NCBI RefSeq assembly: GCF_900095885.1 | Contig: NZ_LT615367.1 | Span: forward strand, 2,356,001 to 2,420,000 | Direction of reading: 5' to 3' | From: Dickeya aquatica | GTDB lineage: Bacteria > Pseudomonadota > Gammaproteobacteria > Enterobacterales > Enterobacteriaceae | Length of the DNA stretch: 64,000 nucleotides | Part shown: positions 34,480 to 44,700 of the stretch, one piece after another | How the letters are laid out: every line of letters begins with the position of its first letter | How positions within the stretch are numbered: position 1 is the first letter of the stretch | Notes under the pieces: generated by a model | What the model was told of the DNA's origin: nothing | Seen by the model: only the letters and a program-made list of their open reading frames with translations | Database searches by the model: none | Translations under genes and position numbers: made by a program

Positions 34480-37400
34480 AATGGTTGCCCTTTTGATCAT
34501 TGAAATGTGGGCCTCGGTTCTGTATATCACTTTCACCAAAAAAATGCCCGTTTGCATCATCCCTAATTTGAATTGTCTGAGTACCACCTCCAGATTTAGG
34601 TACATCAAACTCATAAATTTTTCCCGGTTGAGAATTTCCTCTTTTATCCACATTAGGCAATACCCTATCTGGACTTTGACTCACTGGTATTCCCGATCTG
34701 CGTTTTGCTTCATTGAAAGCACCGGATCTACCCGCACCTTCTGGCGATAAATTTTCAGGGCGATTACCTTCTGACTTATAAGCCAAATCATCCTTATTCG
34801 GCCCATCCGGGATCGGCGTCGTGGTGGTATTTCCGGCAGTAGACGGTGCGCCATCGGTATTTCCGGTATGGCTGGCTCTATTGTTATCCGACTGATCCGG
34901 CGTCGTCAGCGTGGTGGCCGTGCTCTCCGTCGGGGCCGGGTTTTCCAGCTTGCCGCCGGTCGGATCTTTATCTGCTATCGGTAACTCCGTATGCCCCGGC
35001 CCACGGGTGCCGTCACGCACCGCGCACTGCTCGCGGGTGCCTTCACAGCTTCCTCCCATCTCCTCGTCGTCGCCTTTACCGCTTCCCTGACGAACGCCCT
35101 GACCGACCGCACCGGCGACCGCTGCCGCTTCACCGCCGACAGCCACAGGGGCCGCCGGTGGCGGTGCCATGAAGTTATTCTCGATCGCATTGCGCCCGGC
35201 CTGTGCCCCCGTGGCGGCGGCGTCCACACTCCCTGAGGCTATTCCCGCTGCCAGGCCCGCTGCCACCGAAGCCAGCGCACTCACCGACTGTTTCTCCGTT
35301 TCCGTCAGCGTGTTGCTGTCACGACCCGGGTACAGCGCCTGCATGATAAGCAGCCGCGCCGCCAGTTCGCCGCCCGCCGCGCCCGCGGCTCCCGCCACCG
35401 CATCACGGCCCGATACCTGTGCCACCACGGCCCCCACCAGCGCATGGCCCATCGCATTCGCCGCAATGTCCGAGGCCGTGGCGTTCTTCTCGTCCGCTGG
35501 CATCGTCGCCTGTTTCACCAGCTGCGCCAGATACGGGGCCGAGGCCCCCGCCAGCGCCTGTTGCAGGTTGCCGCCGCCCGCCAGCGCCTGCAACGCCGCC
35601 GTTGCTGCCTGCAACCCGCGCTGCACGTCGCTGCCCGTGCCGTACGACGCCATCACCGCCTTGTACGCCGCCGTGTCCGTCAGCGCCTTACGGTAATTCG
35701 TCCACGCCTGCTCCTTCTCCTCCTGCGTCTTCAGCGTCGCCTCATCCGGCTTCGCCACCTGCCCCCCGGCCGCCTGCGTCGCCCGGATGTCCCCCGCCGT
35801 GCGCACCGCCTCCATCACCTGCCCGCCCAGCGCCCCCACCGACTGCGCCAGCTGCAAGCGCTGCTGCTCCTTCTCCTTGTCAAACAGCGGACTCAGCCCG
35901 TTCGCCGCGTGTGCCGCATCCCGGCTCAGGCCCGCCACGTCCTGCTGCTGACCGCCCGGATTGCGGATGACCAGCGCCCCCTCACTCACCGCCGCGTACG
36001 TGGTGCTGCTGGCGTTACCGCCCCGCCCCAGCGACATCAGCGCCGACGGCGTGGTCATCGCCGCCGTTTTCAGCGCATCCATCAGCCCCGGCGCCGCGCT
36101 CAGGCTTATCCCGCCGCCGCTGTGCGACACCGAAAACTCGGCCCGGTTGTCAATATTGCCAAAGCCCAGCGTGCCCGTCTCCAGCCGGTTTTTCTCCGCG
36201 CTGGCCGTCGAGCCTATCACCGCGCCGTCCAGCTGGGTGTGCCCGTCCACGCGCACGTCATACCCGCCCTGACCGGCAAACAGCCCGGTCTGCTGCTGCA
36301 CGCTGTCAAAACGGCTGCGCAGTGTGTCCCGGCTGGCCCCCAGATAGGCGCTGCCGGTCATGCTGCCAACGGTCAGGCTGCCGCCCGCCGACACGCTGGT
36401 CTGCGTCGAGTCATAGCGGTTGCTGTCCTGCTGGCTCGCCAGCCGCAGGTCGCCGCCCACGTTCGCCACAATGCGCTCGCCGCTCACCTGCGCCCCGGTC
36501 AGCCGCGTGTCGCCGCCGCTGGTCAGGCTCACCTGATGCCCCGCATCCACCGTGGTCTCCGACCAGCTGTTGCCGCTGCCGAGCTCACGGCCGCTGGCCG
36601 CATTGCCGTTGGCAAACACGCTGAACCCGGCCCCGCCATTGCTCAGGCCGACGCTGACACCGATATTCCCGCCGCTGCTGTGATTGCTGCCGCTCATCGA
36701 CTCGGTGTTGCGCGCCGACAGCAGGTTAATCGCCCGCGACGCGTTCAGCGCCACATTGTTGGCCGCCTTCATCTGGCTGCCGACGGCGGTGATATCCCCC
36801 TCGCGCGCCACCACGCTGATATCATGGCCCGCGTTCAGCGTCGAGGCAAAACTCTGCCACTGCTCGTGGGTCTGGCTGCTCGCCGCGCGCTGCGACCCCA
36901 GCGACACGCTGATGCCAACAAACGACGAAGCCCCCAGATTATTGGTATCCAGCTGTGTGCCCTGATACGCCTGATACCCCGACAGCGCCGCCTTCATCCC
37001 TTCCAGCGCCCGCAGCCGGCTGTCGCTCTGCGTCCGCGCCGCCTGCACCGCCTGCACCCCGGCGTTGATGGCCGCGCCCACCACGCCTGACAGCGCCACC
37101 GTCAGGCCCGCCGTTTTCTGCTCGAGGCGCTGTGTCTGGCTGTGCTGGTCGTGGCCCGGGTCCAGGGTGACGCGTTCACCCGTCACCTGAATGTCCCGCG
37201 CCGCCATCACGTCGGTGGCCGTCAGGCTCACCTGCTGCCCCGCACTCAGGCGCACCGTGCCCCCGGTGCTGCCCAGCGTGCTCACGCTCTGGCTCTGCGT
37301 CACCCCCGCCGCGTCCAGCGTCTGGCGCAGCGACGTGCTGCCTATCGTGAACCCGAGGCCGCCGCCGCTGAATATCCCGCTCTTTTTGCGGCTCACCTCT

Positions 37401-38713
37401 TCAAACTGCCGGTACGTCTCGGTGCCCGCCGAGGTGGTGAGGTCACGCCCCGCCGCCAGCGTCAGGTCGCCGTCCGCCGCCACCGCCGAGCCCGTCACCC
37501 CGATGTCCCGTCCCGCCAGCAGCGACACACTGCCCGCCGACAGCAGCGTCCCCTTCTCGGTGCTCTGCTCGGTGTCGCGCACCGTGTGCGTCACGGTCTT
37601 CGAGAAGGCCTTCTTCTTCACCGTGGTTTCTTCAAAAAAGTCATGCTGACGTTCCGTTGCCGACAGCAGGCTCAGGTCGCGCCCCGCCAGCGCCGTCAGC
37701 GCCCCGCCCGCCTGCAGCGACGAGCCCTGCACCCGGATGTCCTGACCGGCCTGCAGACTCAGCCCCGTGCCCGCCGTCAGCGCCGTGCTCTGCTGCGTCT
37801 GCGTCTGCTGCCAGTCCAGATGCCGGTTCCACGCATTCTGGCTGAACTGCGATTCGCTGCCCGACAGCAGGCTCAGGTCACGCCCTGCCGACAGCGCCAT
37901 CGCCCCGCCGGCGGACAGCGCCGCCGCCGTGGCGCGGATATCCTGCCCGGCCTGCAGGCTCAGGCTGCCGCCGCTGGCCAGCTGGCTCTGCAACAGCCCC
38001 TGCTCGCGGCGCTCGTGCGTGTCGCCGCCCTGCACGTTCACCGTCCCGCGCTCGGTGGTCAGCGCCGTCAGCCGGAGGTCACGCCCCGCCGACAGCGCCA
38101 TCGCCCCGCCGGAGGCCAGCTGTGCGCCCGCCAGCTCCAGGTCGCGCCCGGCCTGCAGCGTCAGCCCGTCGCGCGCCTGAATCAACCCCGCCTGCCCCAC
38201 GTCGGTACGCAGCAGCGACCCGGTGCCGCGCCCGTCCTTCGCCGCCGTCTGCCAGGTGTTCAGCGTGGTGCGGTTGAGGATGTCCCCGGTGACGCTCGCC
38301 AGCGTCACCTGCCCGCCCGTCACCGTCGCGCTGGTGTTGGTCAGGTTGCCGAACGCCACCACGTTCAGGCTGCCGTCCGCCGACAGCAGCCCGCCCTCCC
38401 GGTTGCTCACCGTGCCGCCGCCGTGCAGCGCCAGCTGTTCGCCGCCCTGCATCGTGCTGCCCCGGTTGTCGATGTCGCCGCCCGCCGTCAGGCTGACGCG
38501 GTTCGCCACGATGCGGCTGCCCTGCAGGTTGCTTTTATCCGCCTGCGCCAGATAGAGTTTCGGGGCCAGCACCGTCTGCCCGCCCACGCTGACCGACTCC
38601 CACCACAGGATGCTGTGGCTCAGCCCCGCCACCTGCGCCGGGCTCAGGCTCACCCCCAGTTGCAGGTTCAGCGCCGTTTTCGCCGCCGCCGCGTTGTCCA
38701 TCAGCCACTGCAT
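34469..38713 (-). CDS. hecA: HecA C-terminal part: FHA-2 region, pretoxin and toxin (second frame of split gene)
   Basis: This frame continues the haemagglutinin after the G-run shift. The first in-frame ATG is 38713 (MQWLMDNAAAAKTALNLQL), but coding sense extends to the shift at about 38740. It has filamentous-haemagglutinin repeats (GGALTALAGRDLSLL type), then the region VSVGLSNGGAGFSVFANG and the DUF637/PT-VENN pretoxin region ending AGRNAIENN. The cassette-specific tail ends with SGAFNEAKRRSGIPVSQSPD, YEFDVPKSGGGTQTIQIRDD and GHFFGESDIQNRGPHFN to HYDY. The GHxFG and PHFN motifs suggest an HNH/Endo VII-type nuclease toxin; this is by eye. Upstream of the toxin are 90 Pro/Thr-rich residues. 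The immunity gene overlaps by 11 bp. Confidence 0.88.
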   Translation of the reverse strand: MQWLMDNAAAAKTALNLQLGVSLSPAQVAGLSHSILWWESVSVGGQTVLAPKLYLAQADKSNLQGSRIVANRVSLTAGGDIDNRGSTMQGGEQLALHGGGTVSNREGGLLSADGSLNVVAFGNLTNTSATVTGGQVTLASVTGDILNRTTLNTWQTAAKDGRGTGSLLRTDVGQAGLIQARDGLTLQAGRDLELAGAQLASGGAMALSAGRDLRLTALTTERGTVNVQGGDTHERREQGLLQSQLASGGSLSLQAGQDIRATAAALSAGGAMALSAGRDLSLLSGSESQFSQNAWNRHLDWQQTQTQQSTALTAGTGLSLQAGQDIRVQGSSLQAGGALTALAGRDLSLLSATERQHDFFEETTVKKKAFSKTVTHTVRDTEQSTEKGTLLSAGSVSLLAGRDIGVTGSAVAADGDLTLAAGRDLTTSAGTETYRQFEEVSRKKSGIFSGGGLGFTIGSTSLRQTLDAAGVTQSQSVSTLGSTGGTVRLSAGQQVSLTATDVMAARDIQVTGERVTLDPGHDQHSQTQRLEQKTAGLTVALSGVVGAAINAGVQAVQAARTQSDSRLRALEGMKAALSGYQAYQGTQLDTNNLGASSFVGISVSLGSQRAASSQTHEQWQSFASTLNAGHDISVVAREGDITAVGSQMKAANNVALNASRAINLLSARNTESMSGSNHSSGGNIGVSVGLSNGGAGFSVFANGNAASGRELGSGNSWSETTVDAGHQVSLTSGGDTRLTGAQVSGERIVANVGGDLRLASQQDSNRYDSTQTSVSAGGSLTVGSMTGSAYLGASRDTLRSRFDSVQQQTGLFAGQGGYDVRVDGHTQLDGAVIGSTASAEKNRLETGTLGFGNIDNRAEFSVSHSGGGISLSAAPGLMDALKTAAMTTPSALMSLGRGGNASSTTYAAVSEGALVIRNPGGQQQDVAGLSRDAAHAANGLSPLFDKEKEQQRLQLAQSVGALGGQVMEAVRTAGDIRATQAAGGQVAKPDEATLKTQEEKEQAWTNYRKALTDTAAYKAVMASYGTGSDVQRGLQAATAALQALAGGGNLQQALAGASAPYLAQLVKQATMPADEKNATASDIAANAMGHALVGAVVAQVSGRDAVAGAAGAAGGELAARLLIMQALYPGRDSNTLTETEKQSVSALASVAAGLAAGIASGSVDAAATGAQAGRNAIENNFMAPPPAAPVAVGGEAAAVAGAVGQGVRQGSGKGDDEEMGGSCEGTREQCAVRDGTRGPGHTELPIADKDPTGGKLENPAPTESTATTLTTPDQSDNNRASHTGNTDGAPSTAGNTTTTPIPDGPNKDDLAYKSEGNRPENLSPEGAGRSGAFNEAKRRSGIPVSQSPDRVLPNVDKRGNSQPGKIYEFDVPKSGGGTQTIQIRDDANGHFFGESDIQNRGPHFNDQKGNHYDY

Positions 38714-41700
38714 CTGCGCCAGCTCCGAGCCGAGCCCCCCAGGTAGCGCTGCCCGGTCTGGCTCAATACCGCATTGCTGATGTAGCGCGTGTCAAACGCC
38801 GCATCGCCGAGAAAACGGTAGTCGTGCTCCGCATCCAGGTTCAGCTTGCCCAGCAGGTAGGCTGACCCCAGTATCTGCGTGCGGTCGGTCAGTTGCGGAT
38901 TCGTCTCCACCGGCACCGTGGTGGCCGGTGTCTGCCCCAGCAGCCCCTGCAGGTCGGCAAACAGCCGGTTGTCCACCTGGCCGAGCTGCTCCAGCAGCGG
39001 GTTGCTGCGTATCAGGTAACGGCTGTCGCGGGCGGTGTCCGCCACAAACAGGCCGTTCTGCGAGGCCGGCAGCGGGTAGTCGGTCAGCGCCGGGCCGGAT
39101 ACCGGGGCCAGCGCCTGGGTGAGGGCCTGCTGCGCCTGCCCGGCGCTCAGCCCCGCCAGCGGGGAAACCGCCGCCCCCGTCACCGGGCGCGTACCGTCAG
39201 CCGCCACGCCGCTCAGGCCACCGGTTGTCACCGACCCCGGCAGGCTCACCGCCGCCCCCGTCACCGGGCGCGTACCGCCATCCGGCACGCCGCTCAGGCC
39301 ACCGGTTGTCACCGACCCCGGCAGGCTCACCGCCGCCCCCGTCACCGGGCGCGTGCCGCCATCCGGCACGCCGCTCAGGCCGCCGGTTGTCACCGACCCC
39401 GGCAGGCTTACCGCCGCCCCCGTCACCGGGCGCGTGCCGCCATCCGGCACGCCGCTCAGGCCGCCGGTTGTCACCGCCCCCGGCAGGCTCACCGTCGCCC
39501 CCGTCACCGGGCGTGCGCCGCCATCCGGCACGCTGCTCAGGCCGACCGCTGTCTGCCCCGGCAGGGCACTGCTGCTGCCCGGCAGCCCGCCGCTGCGCGC
39601 CACCGCGCTGTAACCGGTGTTCAGCCCGGCACCGCTGCCCGCCAGCGCCACGCTGCCTGCCCCGCCCACGGCGGTCGTACTGATGCCGCCCGCCGCACCC
39701 GACAGCCCCCGGTCAGACTGGGCCGTTTCGGTACTCAGCGCCGCCACGCCGCCCAGCGACGGCGCAGACAGGGACGGCATAAACCCGCCACTGCCCGGTT
39801 GCAGGCTGGTGTTGCTGATATTTTGTGAGAAACTGGCGTTAATTGAACCGCCCGCCTGAATGGTGGCGGTATAGGACTGGCCGGGGGTAAATTCGGTGAT
39901 GGGTTCGCCGACCAATTTGAACCTAAAGACATCATCGCCTAAACGATCCTGATAGACATACTTCAGTTTTGTTCCTGATACCCCTGCCTGGAATGACTGG
40001 TTGTTAAGCTGTCCTCCGGTCAAGAACACATCACCCCGGCCGGTGATGGCCGAAGCGTTGTTATTCAGCACATCAGCGGCGATATTGATGTGGCCTGCCG
40101 AATTTAGCTGTGCAACGCCTCCGGTTGCACTGACGGTAATGCTCTTTTGATCAACAGCAACAAACTGAGTAACTGCGCTAACAGATAATTTTTTTTGAAT
40201 AAAGGTACGAGTGCTACAAACATCACGGCCGTCATCATGGCCGCCTACTGTATGGCAATAATCATCTTTAACTACAGATTCTACGACCTCTCCTGGTTTA
40301 AAAGAATCAGCGTGTATATCCGCCGTAGTCCCGCCCGCCCATGAGGGTATCTCCGCCGCTGTGCTGCCGCTCTCCGTTACCGTCAGCCCCTCGCGCTGGT
40401 TGGTCAGCGTGCCGGTGCGCACCGTGATATCCCCGCGCTGCGTCTCTATCGTCCCCGAGCTGTTCAGCACGCTGCCGCTGGCGTTCCCCGCCTCGTCACG
40501 CTGTATCCACAGGCTGTTGCCCGCCAGAATGTTACCCAACCGGTTCACCAGCGCGTCTGACAGCAGCAGCACGTTGCCCCCGCCATACAGCAGGCTGCCG
40601 TTCTCTATCCGCCCCGCCGCCCGCAGCAGCAGGTCGCCCGCCGTGCCGATAAAGCCCCGGTTCACCAGGTCACTGCCCGAGACCAGACTCAGCGGCCCGC
40701 CCGCCTGTATCGTGCCCGTCTCCTCCTGCACCAGCGACGCCGCCGTCAGCCGGCTCTCACCCCCGCCCGCCACAATGCGCCCCTGCTGCGTCAGCCTGCC
40801 GGTGCTCGTCACCGTCACGCCATTACCCTGTAACGTGCCCGCCTGCACCAGGTCGCCCGCCACGTTCAGCGTCAGCTGCCCGCCCGCCGCCAGCGTGCGC
40901 GTGAACATCAGCGGGTTGCCGATGTCCGCCCGCAGGTCGCCCAGCGCCACCAGCTGCCCGTCCTGCGCCAGCGAACCGGTACTCAGCTGCAGCCCGCCCG
41001 CACTGTACAGCCGCCCCGTGGCGGTGTTGTTGAGGGCCGCCGCCTGCAACGCCAGCTGCGTCAGCCCCAGCAGCGTGCCCCGGTTCTCCAGCACCCCGTC
41101 GGTTATCACCGTCAGCCGGTCGGCCTGCACCCGTCCGGTATTCGTCCACTGCGGCAGGTGCAGCGTCAGCGACTGCCCCGCCTGCAGCGTGCCGCTGTTC
41201 TCCAGTTGCCCCACCGACAGCGACACCGCCGGCCCCTGCAGCCAGCCGGTGTTGGCCAGCTGCGAACCCGACAGCGACAGCGTGCCGCCGCTCACCAGCT
41301 CGCCCGGGTTGCTCACCGCCCCCCGGCTGAATACCCCCAGCTCGCGCTGCCCTTCCAGCCGCCCGGCATTCCACACCGTCCCGGCGTCCAGCGTCACCGC
41401 CCCGCCGCGTATCACCGCCCCCGACAGGTTCTCCAGCGCCCCGTCCAGCGTCGTCGTCAGCTGGCCGGTGCCCGTCAGCCCGCCCTGATTGCGCAGCCGT
41501 CCCGCACGCAGCGTTACCGTCTGCCCCTGCACCTGACCGGCGTTGTCCACCCCGGAGGCCGACAGCCCCAGCGCCCCGTTGCTCAGCAGCTCGCTGCCCG
41601 CCAGCCCCGTGTAGTCGCCGCCCAGCGTCAGCGTCGCCCCGTTCACCCCCAGCAGCGTGCCGCCGTTCACCAGCGACCCGGCCGTCAGCCCCAGTTGTGA

Positions 41701-44700
41701 CGACTGCCACAGCCCGCGGTTGTCCAGCGTCCCGGTCGTCAGCGTCCCGCCGCCGCCGCTCAGCAGCCGCCCGCCCGCGCCGTTGCTCACCCGCTCGCGG
41801 TAGTCCGCCGTCAGCCCGCCCTGCGCCAGCAGCGTGCCGCTGTTCTCAAAGACCGCCCCGGTCAGCGTGGTCTGTGCGCCGCCCTGCACCTGCCCGGCGT
41901 TGGTCAGTTGCCTCACCCCGAGACGCAGGCGCTCCAGCCCCGACACGGTGCCGCGGTTGGTCAGCGTGCCGGCATCCAGCGACAGTGACTGCGCCTGCCA
42001 CACCCCGTCATTCACCGCGTCCCCCGCCGACAGCGTCGCCGTGCCGCCGCTCAGCAGCTGGCTACCCGCCGTGCCGTCATAGCGCGACAGCCCGCTCAGG
42101 GTCAGCGCCGCGCTGCCCTGTAGCCGCCCCCGGTTGATGACGCGCCCGCCCTGCAGCGTCAGCGTGTCGCCCTGCAGCACGCCGCTGTTGTCCAGCCCCG
42201 CCGCGTACACGTTCACCGCGCCGTTCCCCAGCACGCTGCCGCCATTGTCCAGTTGCCCCCGGCTGCGGATGTCCAGCTGCGACAGCCCCACCAGCCGCCC
42301 GCCGTTGCTGAGCGTGTCCGCCGTCAGCCACAGCTGCCCGCCACCGATGTCCCCCTGCTGCCACAGCGTGCCGGTTTCCAGCGACACCCGGCCGTTGCTC
42401 AGCACCTCGCTGCCCGCCTCGCCCCGGTAGCCCTGTGCCAGCGTCAGCGACACGGCGTTCACCCCGCGCAGCACCCCGCGGTTGTCCATCTGCTGTGCCC
42501 CCAGCGTCAGGCGGTTGCCCTGCCACATCCCCTGATGCACCACCGTGCCGGCCTGCACCTGCCAGTCGCCGTTGCTGAGCCACTGACTCGCCGCCCCGGT
42601 TTCCAGCGCCCCGCTCAGGAGCAGCCCGCCGCCCTGGTCGGCCAGCAGGCTTCCCCGGTTCACCAGCCGCTCGCCGGTCACCGTCAGCGCGCCGCTCTCC
42701 AGCCGGCCGTCATTCGTCAGTTGCCCGGCCGTGACCGTCATCGCCCCGTCCGCCAGCAGGCGACCGGTGTTGTTCACCTGCCCGGCCCCGAGCGTCAGCG
42801 TGCCCGCGGCCAGCGCCCCGGCGTTGTCCAGCCGGCTGACCCGGAACTGCCCGTCGCCGCGCGCCACCACCGTGCCGGTGTTGACCAGCACACCACCGCC
42901 ATTCGCCTCGCCGGTCAGCGTGATGTCCAGCGCGCCGTCACTCTCCAGCTGCCCGGCGTTGCTCAGTTGCCCGCCGGTAAGGCTCAGGCGACCCGCCTGC
43001 CACACCCCGTCACTGGTCAGGCTGGCGGCACGCAGCAGCGCCGTGCCCGCACTCAGCAGTTGGCTGTCGTGCCCGGTGGTCAGGGTGGTGGCCTCCAGCG
43101 TCAGCCCGCTCAGGCCCAGCAGACGGCCCAGGTTCGTTATCTGCCCGGCCCGCAGCGCCAGCGTGTCGCCCTGCATCTCGCCGCCGTTATCCAGCCTCGC
43201 CGCCGAAACATCCAGCGCACCGCGGCTCAGCCACTGCCCGCCTGCGTCGTTCGCCGCCGCCCCGGTAATGGCCAGCGTCAGCGCGTCCACCCCCAGCAGC
43301 GTGCCGCGGCCGTTCAGCGAAGCCGCCTTCACCGCCAGCCGCTGCCCTTCCAGCCGCCCGCTGTTACTCAGGCTGCCCGCCGTGCCGGTGTTTGTGTTGA
43401 GCCCCGCCGGGCGATCGCCCGCGGGACGCGTCGAAGATGGCGCATTAGCAATTGATGACGCCTCAGCAGCCGACAACGCGGCATGACCAGACGCGGGATC
43501 GGCCGCAGAGAGGCTGACCGTCAGCCCGTCGCGGCCGCTCAGCAGCCCGCGGTTGTCCAGCCACCCGGCCTGCACCGCGGTGGTGCCGCCCGCCAGCGTG
43601 TCGCTGTTGGTCAGCGCGTCCGTCAGTGTCAGCGTCAGTGCCCCGGCCGCGTTGACCTGCCCGGCATTCGCCAGCGTGCCGCCCGTGACCGTCAGGCCGT
43701 TTGCCTGCCAGCGGCCACCCGCACCGATGGCGGTGTTGCCGGTGAGCGACAGCGCCCCGTCACTGTACAGACTGCCCGCTCCCTGATAGTCGCCGGTCAG
43801 CGACAGCGGCCCGCCCGCGGCGACAGTGCCGTCGTTGGCCAGCGACAGCGCCTGCGCCGTCAGCGCCCCGCGCACCGACACCTCGCCGCTGTTGGCCAGG
43901 GTCGCGGCCTGCCACTGCGCCGCGCCGTTGGCGCGCAGCGCGCCGCGGTTGCTCAGGCCGCCGGTCAGCGTGATGTCCAGCCCGCCGTCACTCTCCAGCT
44001 GCCCGGCGTTGTGCATCTCGCCGCCACGGATAAGCAGGCGACCCGCCTGCCACACCCCGTCACTGGTCAGGCTGGCGGCGCGAAGCCACGCCGTGCCCGC
44101 ACTCAGCAGCTGGCTGTCGTGCCCGGTGGTCAGGGTGGAAGCGTCCAGCGTCAGCCCGTTCAGGCCGAGCAGGCGGCCCAGGTTCGTTACCCGCCCGGCC
44201 CGCAGCGCCAGCGTGTCGCCCTGCATCTCGCCGCCGTTATCCAGCGTCGCCGCCGAAACGCCCAGCGCCCCGCCACTCAGCCACTGACCGCCTGCGTCGT
44301 TCGCCGCCGCCCCGGTAATGGCCAGCGTCAGCGCGTCCACCCCCAGCAGTGTGCCGCGGCCGTTCAGCGAGGCCGCCTTCACCGCCAGCCGCTGCCCTTC
44401 CAGCCGCCCGGTGTTACTCAGGCTGCCCGCCGTGCCGGTGTTTGTGTTGAGCCCGGCCGGGCGATCGCCCGCGGGACGCGTCGAAGATGGCGCATTAGCA
44501 ATTGATGACGCCTCAGCGGCCAACAACGCGGTATGAGTATTAACAGAAGCGGTGTCAGTCAACGGCAGGCTGACCGTCAGCCCGTCGCGGCCGCTCAGCA
44601 GCCCGCGGTTGTCCAGCCACCCGGCCTGCACCGCGGTGGTGCCGCCCGCCAGCGTGCCGCTGTTGGTCAGCCCGTCCGTCAGTGTCAGCGTCAGTGCCCC

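Noticed and set aside
37142..38746. Long plus-strand open frames across hecA (for example 534 codons here and repeated 340-codon frames at 43483-47661)
   Set aside because: They are antisense shadows of a very GC-rich repetitive gene, have Arg/Gln/Pro/His-rich unnatural composition, and repeat with the hecA units.
39160..39560. Possible CRISPR array
   Set aside because: The 81-bp units are directly adjacent without spacers and are in-frame coding repeats of hecA.
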